The notes: generated from the letters alone by a model not told the origin. Counted from the stretch's first letter, positions 1-12,550 are shown. The stretch: DNA of 64,000 bases from Corallium rubrum (GCA_964035015.1 OZ036006.1:1683269-1747268), one strand, 5' to 3'. Numbers and translations: made by a program.

Positions 1-470
1 ATATTGTTTACTGTTCTCAAGGGAATCGAGAACAATCAGCTAATTACTTGAAACAATACGGAAACGCTCGGAAACGTTACCGTGTGCACATAGCCTTTCA
101 TCCCGTTTTTAAACGAACCCTTAATAACGATATACCATGAAGTATTGTGAGAGCGCTAACCTGAATTTCCGGTTATACGGATCTCGCACGCACTCACCCG
201 CTGTGGCGCACCATGGGGAGTTATTCACAATGGGCAGTCTTAATAAATAGGTACGCAATGCGTACATGCGGATACTGTACTGGTATTTTGCTAACAGACA
301 CACTAATGTACTAAAGACTTACTACTGTAAAGTAAACATATGATGCTGATTATAAGATGAGTTTGGAAAGACCTACAGTACAAGAAGCTGAATACTTTGA
401 GCTGAGTGTTTTGGTAGGCATAATGAAGACTAAATTTGATAGACTGAAATTTTAACAGGAATTTACAAAC
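1..470. other. Gene-free leading stretch
   Basis: No exon, repeat or RNA gene was recognised here. The minus-strand open frame at 121-303 has low-complexity composition and no domain, so it is not called. Confidence 0.4.
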
Positions 471-862
471 TTATTATATGCATGACAAAATTACTACATT
501 CTGATTGGTTGAGAGGAGTACAATTATTTTATTAATTGTACTGCAGTACAATTCATCAACTCATCAATTCAATTTATCAATTCATTACAATTGTACTGCA
601 GTACAACACATCGTTCCCGAGGCCCTGGGAACGATGTCGACAATACAATTCAAAATGGCGGCCAATTCTGCAATGGAACGTTTTCACATTTCCAACGACT
701 TGCGGTATACTATAGACTAAAATTTCCATGTAAATATTTTGAAATGAGTACGGAGAACACGCAGAGTGAAAATTTTTCTTGTCAAGTAATGAAACAAGAT
801 GTTTTTAAAGGCGTGAGTGAGTACGAAGCGTACGTGTTGTAATTTTGTCATGCATATAATAA
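471..862 (+). mobile_element. MITE with 20-24 bp terminal inverted repeats, copy 1
   Basis: The ends at 471-494 and 839-862 are exact inverted repeats containing TATATGCATGACAAAATTAC. The same ends enclose a related element in the opposite orientation at 16881-17178. The interior includes a stretch CGTTCCCGAGGCCCTGGGAACG and an AAAATGGCGGCCAATTCTGC segment shared by both copies. This copy carries about 90 extra bases near the left end with two TGTACTGCAGTACAA palindromes, probably a nested insertion. The open frames at 505-720 and 591-842 lie inside the element and have no transposase motif. Confidence 0.75.
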
Positions 863-867
863 ATAAG

Positions 868-1027
868 TAATCATATGATTTTGCTCGTACAATTAAGGAT
901 TTACACTACTCGTGATATTTGAAAATTATGCCAAGTTGCACTCGCCTAACGGCTCGTGCAATTTTGGCAAAATTTTCAAATATTACTTATAGTGTAAATC
1001 CTTAATTGTACTCGCTATCATATGATT
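868..1027. repeat. Hairpin (foldback) sequence adjoining MITE copy 1
   Basis: Arms at 868-932 and 960-1027 are imperfect inverted repeats (GTAATCATATGA... against ...TCATATGATTAC) around a short loop containing ACTCGCCTAACGG. A similar arm flanks the second MITE copy at about 16740-16880, so the hairpin and the MITE appear to move or duplicate together, or are one compound element. Confidence 0.7.
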
Positions 1028-1478
1028 ACCTATACAAATCACTTTAAAGTAACACTGCAACTTGATGAAGAAAACTGGAGACTGTTTAAAACCTCAACGG
1101 CTCCAAGGATGGCTCAATGTTCAGCCCATTCAACCAGGATGAAATTTCCAATCCTATTTCAAACACAACTACAGAAACACTTTAGACTGACTGGCACACT
1201 TTAGCATTTTATCCAAACAATTTTATACAGCATATTAATGGGGTGCATGCTTGTTTAACCCAATAAGGGGCACACACCATGTTCTGACTGTCGAAACAGA
1301 ATGTGGGATTATCTAGTTTTAACTTAAAATATTCACGTGTATCTTTGACCTACTTGCATAACCTGAATCAAAAGTTTTAGCAATCCACAAAAGATTTGGG
1401 GTAAAAGAAAAAGCTAATATTTAGCAACTTTTTCTGGGAATTAATCATATGAAACATTCCGAGGGGACTCCTGGCTAC
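1028..1478. other. Gene-free stretch
   Basis: Nothing recognisable. A 60-codon open frame at 1022-1204 starts inside the preceding hairpin and has no domain. Confidence 0.4.
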
Positions 1479-2143
<665 letters not shown>

Positions 2144-2182
2144 TAATCCACTACATGGAAATTGTTTTCTTCTAAATTATAC

Positions 2183-2533
2183 CTTCAACCTTCCAAAATG
2201 TAGCCCGAAACCCTCGACCAGACAACCATGTAGTGCTTCTAAACTTTATCATCATAACTTTACCAGTCGAAACATATTCAGGTTGTCCAGAACATATTTT
2301 ACCAAGCAGAGGAGTTGTAGAGTTTGGACCATCGTAAACTTTAACATAATTGCATCGACACGCTGTGCATCTCTCCACGTGAAGGTCGTCAAATCTAAGT
2401 CTCACAAGGTAACCAGTTGTTGCTGTTATTTGCCAAGTGCACTGAAGATTTCCAGGATATTTGCTCGGATAGTTAACACTTTGTATTGTCTTCACGTTGT
2501 CTTCTGCATCTATTTGTCCGCTGCCTGGACACA
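2183..2533 (-). CDS. CUB domain exon (downstream of two)
   Basis: This internal exon encodes one CUB domain, an extracellular beta-sandwich module of about 110 residues used for protein binding in secreted and membrane proteins. The visible pattern is typical: a cysteine at the start, NLQCTWQI, the CTACRC cluster followed by NYVKVYDG, GKICSG near the end, and a terminal GFRATF strand. The exon is bounded by an acceptor AG at 2534-2535 and a donor GTATAA reading down from 2182. Its 351 bp are a multiple of three and both boundaries are phase 1. A symmetric phase 1-1 module is the classic exon-shuffling arrangement. The next exon towards the 3' end was not found in the first 2.1 kb. The parent gene cannot be named because CUB occurs in many proteins. 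Confidence 0.88.
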
Positions 2534-2635
2534 CTGATGAAAAACGAAGGAAATATATTTTATTTATACTTTTCCCAGAAGATAGACCTGCAAGCCGTTC
2601 TATTATATTTATTTACTTTTTTCAATTCTATTTTA

Positions 2636-2862
2636 TTCGATCTATTTTATTCTATTTTATTCCATTCCATTTTAGTCTATTCTACTTTCTTCCATTCCAT
2701 TTTATTCCATCCCAATCCATTTTATTCCATCCCATTCCATTTTATTCCATCCCATTCCATTTTATTCCACTCCATTCCATTTTATTCCATTCCATTCCAT
2801 TCCATTCCATTCCATTCCATTCCATTCCATTCCATTCCATTCCATTCCATTCCATCCCATCC
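2636..2862 (+). repeat. (ATTCC)n tandem array
   Basis: A pentamer array that begins degenerate, with ATTTT and ATCCC variants, and becomes pure TTCCA from about 2775. The long plus-strand open frames through it (FHSIPFHSIP...) are translations of the repeat and are not genes. Confidence 0.92.
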
Positions 2863-3032
2863 ATTGATGAAAATCATCTCGCCACAGTGGGTGGCTCGCC
2901 TCTGTATAAAAAACCCCAACCTCGTTCCCAGGGCCTTTTTGAAATTATTTACGGCATTACTCAGAATAATTTTGCATACTAAATTAAATTGCTAATTTAT
3001 TACATGAAGAATTTCTGGGTGACGAGCCGATG

Positions 3033-3543
3033 CCTGGCACTGATCTGAAAAATAGGACTGGGTCGAATTTTCTGTTGCGTCGGATGAGCTGATTTTGAAG
3101 CCAGCATATTTGCATTGACTAGAGATCATTAGAAACTGCGATTGTGCACGCAAATCAAACTGAGACAATTGTGAAATGGGTTTAGAGTCTGGCCAATATA
3201 TTTACTTTGATAACCATAAATGCCCAAAAACCTGAACTTAATTTGACGCTTCACAGTTGGCTTTTCTCACCAGATAATTAGAGCCAACGGCGGCCATATT
3301 GGAGTGACCTCATTACAAATTCAATGGCTAATCTGAGAGGAAAAGCAAAACTGACCGACATCAAATAACTGTCCAACCAATATGTCCCTTCACTAACATT
3401 AAATAGAAAATGTCAGAATACCCTCCAACATGCCTGCAACGCCACAGTAGTGTCAGGTGGTCACTCCAACATGGCCGCCGTTGGCTTCATTTTCAGTAAT
3501 ACTAACTCGATCCAGTCCTATTTTTCACGTCAGTGATGCCAGG
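3033..3543. mobile_element. MITE with imperfect inverted ends inside the CUB intron
   Basis: The left end CCTGGCACTGATCTG followed by AAAAATAGGACTGG is matched by the inverted right end at about 3507-3543. A second, internal inverted pair surrounds AGCCAACGGCGGCCAT at 3281-3309 and 3459-3487. The element is about 510 bp and has no coding potential. Confidence 0.65.
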
Positions 3544-3623
3544 GCCGTTTCCCGCCCTCTCAATTTCCAAGAGGCCCTGAGAACGTGGTCGAAAAACTCT
3601 CTAAAATGAAGCCTTGCACTCAC

Positions 3624-3989
3624 CTTCAGACTTCCTTACTGCGGCGTAGGATGCCTTAAAGCCTTTTTTAGTCCTCGAGGAATCTGATGTAAATTTGACA
3701 AACATATAGCGACCAGAAGATATTACTGATACACGAGCTACACCGCAATTTTTTCCAAGACTGGGGGCACTCGTGAATCTTCCATCCAGTAGTTCGAGCG
3801 CGTCACACCTACACCTTGTGCAGAATTCAATATCAATAAAATCCACAGTAATGTTTATTAGGTAACCCGGAGCGACCATGATTCGCCACCAGCAACTAGC
3901 GCGATTTTTATATCCTGTATTGTACTTCACTGTTCCTGTTTGTCCCGTGAAAACCTTAGGATTGAATCTGCTCGGACAGGGATCATCTT
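3624..3989 (-). CDS. CUB domain exon (upstream of two)
   Basis: This is a second CUB-domain exon of the same minus-strand gene, lying 5' of the one at 2183-2533. The translation starts EDDPCPSRFNPK and contains NRASCWWRI, the CTRCRC cluster followed by DALELLDG, GKNCG, and a closing GFKASY strand. These match the first exon and give the four CUB cysteines in order. The acceptor AG is at 3990-3991 and the donor GTGAGT begins at 3623. The exon is 366 bp, again phase 1-1, so it joins in frame to the next CUB exon. Upstream exons, including any signal peptide, were not found with confidence. Confidence 0.88.
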
Positions 3990-4937
3990 CTATATAAAGA
4001 GAGATTCGCAGTTAAGAAATTAAAGACGTTTTTCGTGTTTTTATAGAGTTATTCCCCCCTTTTGCAAATAGCGTAGTGCTTTGCGCCTTGGGGGTAAAGT
4101 AAAATCACTGAGCATGTGTACCTGTCGATTCCTCGATATTAAGCGTGATCATAATCACATAAGTCTAAATATCTCAAGAACTAAGTGAAATATGAAATAG
4201 CTGGAAATTAGTAATCTTTATTATTATATGACTATTTTCGTTGGAATCGAGCAATTTGATTGGTCCCTGAGCGATCTGGAATCTGTCGTTCCGGACCGCG
4301 CTGACAGTTGCTGACAGTGAGAATTTTATAAACATGCAAAATGAAAGTCGTGTCAGTATATGCAACAAGATGGATAATAATATATTCCAGAACTACTCAT
4401 TGTTGAAATATATCGTGCAGGTATGTTGTTAGAAATTTTGTTAAGCTTTCATTTGATGTATAGTTTAAGTTCCACGTTATGTGAAACTTTTCAAAATGTC
4501 CGAAATGTCCGTAACCTTTTTCGTAATAATATAGCATTTACTTCTCATAAGTATTATAGAATTTCAGATGTGTTTTTTTATTCAACTACTTAACGCACAG
4601 TCTTGAGCAATATGTCAAACATATAAAGGAATTAAAAAATGCTGTTAGATTTAGACAGTTCAGGATTCTAGCTAAACGTAAAGTACTTTAAAAATGGGAA
4701 AACATATGCAATTTTGGTTATGTCGCAAAAAAGATGGTGGCGAATACGAGCCTAGCACTTCGTCGAGTTTTCACAGCACGTTTACAATATTTGTAGACAT
4801 ATAATAGACTACTTTTTCACCTTGCTTGTACGGTCTGTACTACCTCGGTTCGCTGCGTTTGCTCGGTCCGTACTAAAGACGTCGGTCCGATATTTCACTA
4901 GTACAGACCTCACGCTTTCAATAAGTATTAATTATAT
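3990..4937. other. Upstream intron or flank of the CUB gene
   Basis: No exon was recognised. The minus-strand open frame at 4174-4368 has no domain. The sequence is AT-rich with no tandem array. Confidence 0.4.
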
Positions 4938-4945
4938 AATTTTAA

Positions 4946-5095
4946 CAGAGGCGTAGCCAGTAGGGGGTCCTCTGGCAAAAAAGTGCTGCCCTCCCCCGAG
5001 AAAATTTGGCTTCATAAGCCTCAGTTAAGCTGCCCCCCCTAGCTTTTTCCTGCCCCCTGCCCCCCCCTTGACAAAAAATCCTGGCTACGTCTCTG
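4946..5095. mobile_element. hAT-type MITE with 8-bp target duplication
   Basis: The 150 bp element begins CAGAGGCGTAGCCAG and ends with the inverted counterpart CTGGCTACGTCTCTG (one mismatch). It is flanked on both sides by AATTTTAA (4938-4945 and 5096-5103). Ends of CAGNGG type plus an 8-bp duplication are diagnostic of hAT-family movement. The interior is rich in CCCCCC and non-coding. Confidence 0.88.
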
Positions 5096-5117
5096 AATTT
5101 TAAGAGTTCTTTTAATC

Positions 5118-5483
5118 GACCTTTTCACAAATAGCGGCGCCATCTTGAATTCGCAATGCATTATGGTCTACCAGGGTAGCAAGCTCCATTAAAAGGGCGA
5201 TTGCGTAGTTTTGAGACACAATGCGGTAATTTTTTCTTTGTAAATACTTTCGTGTCAACAATATCTAAATATATTAATTGTCATATTGGTAAAAGCAATA
5301 ATTCTCGTACGTATAAGGATACATTTGTCATGAATCTATCCTTACACGTCCAAGAATTGTTGCTTTTACCAATATGCATTGTGTCTCAACACTACGCAAT
5401 CGCCCTTTTAATGGAGCTTGCTACCCTGGATAGACCATAATGCATTGCAAATTCAAGATGGTGCCGCTATTGGTGAAAAGGTC
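5118..5483. mobile_element. Long-TIR MITE, family with AATAGCGGCGCCATCTTG ends, copy 1
   Basis: About 110 bp at each end are inverted copies, from GACCTTTTCACAAATAGCGG on the left to its counterpart ending at 5483. The ends include GGTCTACCAGGGTAGCAAGC and GCGATTGCGTAG segments. Inside lies a second inverted pair around TATTGGTAAAAGCAA. A diverged relative lies at 47809-48150. Confidence 0.8.
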
Positions 5484-6129
5484 TATTAGGTAGAACTTAA
5501 TAATTTTCAAGGCAGATGTATTTTGAGAGAAAATGTTTAATTAACGAACCTGGTTTCTCAGTTGTCGATGCTAGCTCTACATTAAGACAATGGAAAAAAT
5601 AATAAAATAATGATTAAAACAGCTAAGAGTTGTAGAAAAAATATTTACAAATCAGACAAGGATCATTTTAATATTAAATGTTCCGTTTCCACACTTAATA
5701 TACTCCAATTACGACATTTAGAAGAATTTGAACTGGACAGACAACATGAACAAATACCAAAGTTACACCATTAACGGTCGTCATGTAAGGTCCGTTTCAA
5801 ACGTCGCACTTTTGCCGTTACCCTGCAAGTCAGAGCCCCTTTCCCACCAACGCAGGCATCGGAGGAAAGTGAGCTCTGCCTCAAAACCCCATTTCTCCCC
5901 AAGTTTGGGGCGAGTCAGTCAGATTTTGAACTGGTCAAACAAGTTGTAGCTTTTGAGCACGCGCAAGAAGGAAAATAGCAAGTAACGCGTTAGAGCCTGG
6001 GCCCAAAATAGTATCTTGGCAACCGTTCACGCAAGCTCAAAAAGAAATATCGAGTCTGTTGAGGGCCCACTTTCTCCCGAAGCCTGCATACGTCTGAAAG
6101 GGGCTCTGACTTGCAGGGTATTTTGCCGC
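5484..6129. other. Gene-free stretch
   Basis: AT-rich sequence with no recognised gene. CTGCAAGTCAGAGCCCCTTTC at 5824-5844 is mirrored by GAAAGGGGCTCTGACTTGCAG at about 6096-6116, which suggests a small inverted-repeat element of about 290 bp at 5824-6116. Confidence 0.45.
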
Positions 6130-8475
6130 GTAAATTCAATTCAACTCAACCGAATTCAGTTCAATTCAATTTAATTTAACCCAATATAATTGAATTCAAC
6201 TTAACGCACTTTATTTCACCTCAATTCAATTAAATTTTATTCAACTCAACTCAACTCATCTCAACTTATTTCAACTCAGCTCAACTCAACTCAACTCAAC
6301 TCAACTCAACTCAACTCAACTCAACTCAACTCAACTCAACTCAACTCAACTCAACTCAACTCAACTCAACTCAACTCAACTCAACTCAACTCAACTCAAC
6401 TCAACTCAACTCAACTCAACTCAACTCAACTCAACTCAACTCAACTCAACTCAACTCAACTCAACTCAACTCAACTCAACTCAATTCAACTCAAATGAAT
6501 TCAACTCAAAGTCACTTCAGTTAAGTCCAATTGAATTGAATTGAATTGAATTGAATTGAATTGAATTGAATTGAATTGAATTGAATTGAATTGAATTGAA
6601 TTGAATTGAATTGAATTGAATTGAATTGAATTGAATTGAATTGAATTGAATTGAATTGAATTGAATTGAATTGAATTGAATTGAATTGAATTCCAGTCCA
6701 GTCCAGTCCAGTCCAGTCCAGTCCAGTCCAGTCCAGTCCAGTCCAGTCCAGTCCAGTCCAGTCCAGTCCAGTCAATTCAATTCAATTCAATTCAATTCAA
6801 TTCAATTCAATTCAATTCAATTCAATTCAATTCAATTCAATTCTACTCAACTCCAACTCCAACTTCAACCCCAACTCCAACCTTCAAACCCAACCTTCAA
6901 ATTCAATTTCAACCTTCAGACTTCAACTTCGACCTGCGACCTTCAAATTCAACCATCAAACTTCAACCTTCAACTTCAACCTTCAACCTTCAACCTTCAA
7001 CCTTCAACCTTCAACCTTCAACCTTCAACCTTCAACCTTCAACCTTCAACCTTCAACCTTCAACCTTCAACCTTCAACCTTCAACCTTCAACCTTCAACC
7101 TTCAACCTTCAACCTTCAACCTTCAACCTTCAACCTTCAACCTTCAACCTTCAAATTCAATTTCAACCTTCATCCTGCAACCTTCAAACTTCAACTTCGA
7201 CTTCAACCTTTAATCTTCAACCTTCAACTTCAACCTTCAACCTTGTAACTTTCAATTTCAATTTCAATTTCAATTTCAATTTCAAGTTCAATTTCAATTT
7301 CAATTTCAATTTCAATTTCAATTTCAATTTCAATTTCAATTTCAATTTCAATTTCAATTTCAATTTCAATTTCAATTTCAATTTCAATTTCAATTTCAAT
7401 TTCAATTTCAATTTCAATTTCAATTTCAATTTCAATTTCAATTTCAATTTCAATTTCAATTTCAATTTCAATTTCAATTTCAATTTCAATTTCAATTTCA
7501 ATTTCAATTTCAATTTCAATTTCAATTTCAATTTCAATTTCAATTTCAATTTCAATTTCAATTTCAATTTCAATTTCAATTTCAATTTCAATTTCAATTT
7601 CAATTTCAATTTCAATTTCAATTTCAATTTCAATTTCAATTTCAATTTCAATTTCAATTTCAATTTCAATTTCAATTTCAATTTCAATTTCAATTTCAAT
7701 TTCAATTTCAATTTCAATTTCAATTTCAATCCCAATTTCAATTTCAATTTCAATTTCAATTTCAATTTCAATTTCAATTTCAATTTCAATTTCAATTTCA
7801 ATTTCAATTTCAATTTCAATTTCAATTTCAATTTCAATTTCAATTTCAATTTCAATTTCAATTTCAATTTCAATTTCAATTTCAATTTCAATTTCAATTT
7901 CAATTTCAATTTCAATTTCAATTTCAATTTCAATTTCAATTTCAATTTCAATTTCAATTTCAATTTCAATTTCAATTTCAATTTCAATTTCAATTTCAAT
8001 TTCAATTTCAATTTCAATTTCAATTTCAGCTTCAATCCAATTTCAATGCAATCCAATTCAGTTAAACTCAACTCAATTTCAACTCAACTTAAACCAATTC
8101 AATTTAACTAAGTTCAACTAACTCAACTCAACTCAACTCAACTCAACTCAACTCAACTCAACTCAACTCAACTCAACTCAACTCAACTCAACTCAATTTA
8201 TATTTCATTCAATTCAATTCAATTCAATTCAATTCAATTCAATTCAATTCAATTCAATTCAATTTAATTTAATTCAATTCAATTCAATTCAATTCAATTC
8301 AATTCAATTCAATTCAATTCAATTCAATTTAATTTAATTTAATTCAATTCAATTCAATTCAATTCAATTCAATTCAATTCAATTCAATTCAATTCAATTC
8401 AATTCAATTCAATTCAATTCAATTCAATTCAATTCAATTCAATTCAATTCAATTCAATTCAACTCAATTCAAGTT
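6130..8475. repeat. Composite simple-repeat island, eight consecutive arrays
   Basis: Arrays follow one another almost without spacer: AACTC (about 6240-6485), AATTG (6526-6690), CAGTC (6692-6772), AATTC (6773-6842), the 7-mer CAACCTT (about 6966-7152), the 6-mer TTTCAA (about 7248-8027, roughly 130 copies), AACTC again (8117-8195) and AATTC again (8206-8462). Nearly all contain TCAA or CAA on the plus strand, so related seeds seem to have expanded separately. The long open frames here (LKLKLK, IQFNS, STFNLQP) are repeat translations. Confidence 0.95.
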
Positions 8476-9499
8476 CTTTTTAAACTCATTTTAAATTCAA
8501 ACGCGTCCAAGACAATATAATGTCTTTAATCCCAGATTTAAGTCTTCACTCTATACACAGTTGAAAATAAAACTTACCCCCACAGTTGAATAACACGGAA
8601 AATAGTAGCCCTTTAAAAAAAGATGATAAACATGAGGCTTATTGAAGAAATGAATTACCGCATATAGAAGAGAAAAGAATTTTGAAGCAACTGACTCATC
8701 ATTCGTTCACTCATTCGTAAATGACAGAAGATTCATATAGTTAGGGTTATATACAACCATCGATCACAAAATTCGGTTCGCCTTATAACGTCAATCATAA
8801 ATGCAAATCTTAAATTTTGTTATATAAATCGTGTACTGAAGTTTCAAAAGACAAAAGATCGGATTTTGGAATGAAATTCGAAAATACGAAAAAGTATACA
8901 GTCAAACCATCATCCAGACTTGGAGTGAAACGAAGAAACAGTGTACTTATTGCGATAGATTCAGCAAATCGTGCAAGAAGGAAGAGAAAATCGCCAAAAA
9001 ATACCAGCATGCAAACCATATTAAATAAAAATGACAAAATATGCAATAATGCACGCACAATGGAAATTTTCCGATTGATCAGTTTCTCGTAGTCGACAAG
9101 AAAGATATGCTACTTGATTTGCCTTGTTCAGTTACACACGAACCAGCACACGTCTGACATGTATTTATGGGTTGATTGGCTTCATCTCAAATGCGGGCGG
9201 ATGTTCAAAATTGTATGGAGTGCGTACAGGCTAGCTGTGTCAAAGCCCTGGGGACGATAAGGACGATATTAGACCTAAACATGTTAATTACTATCATGCA
9301 ACGCGATCAAATCCATCATGGAAGGAGAACTGGATAGGCAACTTCACAATACCGGAAACGAAGTTTGCACAACTTGCTATGGTAATTATACGCTTGTAAG
9401 CGGCTAATGCACTTAACAAGTAAACTTAAGTAACATTACACTATTGCTTAAATTCAGTAATAGCTGAACGTAGCCATGTAGGACCGCCCGTTAGGTGCT
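8476..9499. other. Gene-free stretch
   Basis: Unique-looking AT-rich sequence. Open frames at 8810-9058 and 8817-9092 overlap on opposite strands and show no domain. A donor-like GGGGTAAGTT on the minus strand near 8577 could end a short exon, but no start codon or clear partner was found. Confidence 0.4.
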
Positions 9500-9502
9500 T
9501 TA

Positions 9503-9685
9503 AGCCTAGTTCTCATATGTCGCCGACCGTCGCCGATCCATGATTCAGATGCATGTTAAGTAATAAAGAACAATGCAGAAAAGCGCTTCTTTCTGCATTT
9601 TTCTTTATTACTTTTCTTTTTTACCGTTTTAACATGCATCTAAATCACAAATCGGCGACCGTCGGCGACATATGAGAACTAGGCT
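9503..9685. mobile_element. Harbinger-like MITE with TTA target duplication
   Basis: A 183 bp hairpin-type element. The ends AGCCTAGTTCTCATATGTCG and the exact inverted counterpart are flanked by TTA on both sides (9500-9502 and 9686-9688). Inner arm segments CGCCGACCGTCGCCGAT and ATCGGCGACCGTCGGCG also pair. A 3-bp TTA duplication is typical of the PIF/Harbinger superfamily. Confidence 0.8.
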
Positions 9686-9688
9686 TTA

Positions 9689-10480
9689 GTCACTTATAAT
9701 TGTATAATTATCATATCAAGTTGGGCAAATTTTGTTCCGTTTTCGGAATATCGTTTTATGTTTCCTGTCCAGTTCCTCGTCTATATTATCTATGTACAGA
9801 TATTATAAACCAATATTATATATTATAAACCAGATATTTGTTGCTTTAAACATGTAAAAGTGGGTATAGTGTCCACAAAACTATGTTATTATGTTTTAAG
9901 GTGACCTAAATGATTTCCTCCAAAACCTGGAATTTAATTTATGCAAGAACAAGCAATCGCTCGAGTGTTCACAGATCTTACTCTTACTGAGTTAGGGCTG
10001 TGACAAAGGCTTGTGCAGACTCTCGAGCTCTCGACTCCAAGAGCCAGCAAGCAGGCTATCATAGCCTCATTATTTCTCCTTGGCAAAAGCACTCCGGAAC
10101 AATCCAGTAAACACAACATGCAAACGTAAAATAATAATGTGCGTCATTCATTGGGACACAATGCGCTATTAAAAAGTTTTCAAACTTATAAAAATTTGCT
10201 CAATTATGCGGTTAGAAACGAGAAATGCATGCGTTTCAAAACCCGAATCTCAACGATTTTTACCTGCCCACTGGAAAATTTTTACCCACAAATACCATTA
10301 TATATTTTATTTTATTTGTTTTGCCACATGTAGGTTTCAAAAAGCCGATACAGTGAACAAAAATACAAAGCAATTAATAACAACAACAGCAACCAGAGTA
10401 GCAACTATATAGCAAAATGATACAAAATGGCTGGGTTCTCGCAACAGTAGCCTATACGCCAATTACTGTGGCATACTATA

Positions 10481-10511
<31 letters not shown>

Positions 10512-12099
10512 ATGATCATTGTTCGTACAATAATACGCATTTTGTCACTGGTCAATTGTTTTTAAGAATGACTTTCATTGGTTTATCCCAGAGGTTTATA
10601 TCACCAATTATAAACTCCTGCAATAGCCAATGAAATTCGAGGATTTGCATTATTAACTTGTAAATTTATACTATCTATATTATAAACTTTACGTCTATAT
10701 TTTATGGCAGCAAATCGTTTATATAAATTAAGATTATTATTATTAATTAATTAATAAGATTCAAGAATAAGATTTAAGAATAAGATTTAAGAATAAGAAT
10801 AAGAATAAGAATAAGACAAATTTAATTCAGACAAATTTAATTTAATTGTTTGAATTTTATTCGACGAAATCGTCTGAGTCAGAGGGATAATGAGACGATA
10901 ATGCGTGTTCGAGTTACACGACGAATTATCGTCACGTCAAATTAAAGGTTTCTCTTCTCTGTCTGTGACAATTCGGCGCCATGTTTTCAAGAAGTCGTTT
11001 TCAGGCTGCACGAGTCCAAGTAAAAACAATTAAATTCGACTGAAATTCGACGTTTAACTCGATGTCGCATTTACGTCGCATTAACGATGAAGTTAATTCG
11101 AGTTAACTTCGTCGGAATTAAATTCGTCTGTTGTGCGACGTTTAGCGCAGGCCTAATAATAACCTCGGAGCACTCCACATGTTTTTGGTTGTTGTTTTTT
11201 TTTTTAGTATGGTAAACTAGGCATTACAAAACAGCAGTGGGTGCGGTCTGTCGAGTAGGACGTAGGACTTGAACGACTTCAGAGGCAGTGGGTCGTGTAT
11301 AAAGAGAGTTCTTGTTGTTAAGTAACTAGAGTGGGTGACGGTGTCAAAAGCCTTTGAAATTTCAAAGAGAGAACGAGAGATCTAGAGAGCAAGATTTAGT
11401 TCCTTAAAAAACATCTAATTATAATAACTTCTTATTCCACAGAGCATGTCTTGATATTGTCACTGTTTTTTGGGATACGATAATATAGTCCGCACAGTAA
11501 TCTAAACGATATAAACGCAATATCAAAATAGCATCACAAAAACAAAAACAAAACAAAAAACAAGTGCTATCACTCATGCATCATCTCAGCTGGCGTGTTT
11601 CGCAACAATATTTTTCTTCATGGATGTCATGGACGCTCATTTTCTCCGTTTGGTCTTGAATCGTATCATATTCTGTTTTAATTTTATAAAATAACATTTT
11701 GAAAACGCCCGCGGTGGTGATTAGTTAAAATCCGTGTTTCTATAACTCTCTAGAAAACATGGATAGATTACGCCATCCAATGCGCCATCATTCTCATTAA
11801 AATTTGTACAGAAACACCATTATACGCCATCCACTACGCCATCCGTGGAGGGTAATGAGAATTTACGCTTTTTATTTGGATTCATTTTAACGTTTAATCC
11901 ATTTTTGATGGATTATTTTAAGTAAAAAACATTTTTTCCATGTTCCTATAGAGTTAAAGAAACACTTGTGGAAGTTGGAAAATGTTTTCTATTTCTTAAA
12001 TTTTACACGGTTATCTGGAATAGTATTGCGCTGTTCCTCCTTACAGCACGAAAACAAATATTCAAATTATACCAAGCACTCATGACACTAGTCGAATGT
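9689..12099. other. Gene-free stretch with small repeats
   Basis: No gene was recognised. It includes a (TA)n microsatellite at about 10482-10511, an (AATAAG)n-like run at about 10760-10815, a block at 10860-11140 dense in GACGAA/TTCGTC motifs that may be an old MITE, and three CGCCATCC motifs at about 11770-11850. Short open frames at 9934-10412 have no domains. Confidence 0.4.
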
Positions 12100-12105
12100 G
12101 AGTGG

Positions 12106-12225
12106 CTTGAATTGTGATAATTGACTGCGATGCGCTGATTCCGAGACCTTGCGCGCTCAATTCCCGGTTTGGGGTGTCAGATTTTTCGTATTATTATTAT
12201 TATTATTTTATTATTGTGTTAAATT
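12106..12225 (+). mobile_element. tRNA-like SINE fragment 1
   Basis: Contains GATTCCGAGACCTTGCGCG and a degenerate pol III B-box-like CGCTCAATTCCCGG, then GTCAGATTTTTCGTA and a (TTA)n run. The segment is paralogous to the one at 12405-12540, which shares the same order of motifs. No intact tRNA fold is visible. Confidence 0.4.
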
Positions 12226-12404
12226 CTTTCTTAGTTTCAAAAATTTTTCTAAGAAAAAATGTTTTCTATATGGCTATAAGTAGCTCTGGTACTTGAGGAA
12301 ATCATTTGAGGTGTTCCGCTCTACCTTGTGAAGATGAAATATCTTTCTGTAGAGACTTGAGAAAAACGGCGATGTTTAACTGACTGTCCTGACCGTCTCT
12401 CAAT

Positions 12405-12550
12405 ATATTGCTCGGTGGTCAGACCATCAGGGGTTCGGATTCAGAGACCGTGTGTTCGATTTCCGGTTAGGAGAGAGTCAGATTTTTCATATTGTCATTA
12501 TTCTTAATATTATGTTGAAACTTACAATAAAATTTTTATAATAATCAAAT
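12405..12550 (+). mobile_element. tRNA-like SINE fragment 2
   Basis: GCTCGGTGGTCAGACCATC followed by GATTCAGAGACCGTGTGTTCGATTTCC resembles a tRNA A-box/B-box arrangement, with GTTCGATTTCC close to the B-box. GTCAGATTTTTCATATTG follows, as in the copy 240 bp upstream. Confidence 0.42.

Larger units (their letters stand above)
2534..3623 (-). other. Intron between the two CUB exons
   Basis: The interval between a phase 1 donor (GTGAGT reading down from 3623) and a phase 1 acceptor (AG at 2534-2535). It contains an ATTCC/ATTTT pentamer array, a MITE, and a CAACCTCGTTCCCAGGGCC segment at 2918-2936 that resembles the ends of other transposons in this window. Confidence 0.8.

Noticed and set aside
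6521-8071. Open frames reading IQFNS, STFNLQP and LKLKLK
   Set aside because: Pure translations of 5-, 6- and 7-bp tandem repeats.
8577-8611. A possible 5' exon of the CUB gene ending in GGGGTAAGTT on the minus strand
   Set aside because: The donor is good and the phase would fit, but the frame has no start codon before an upstream stop and the exon would be only about 35 bp.
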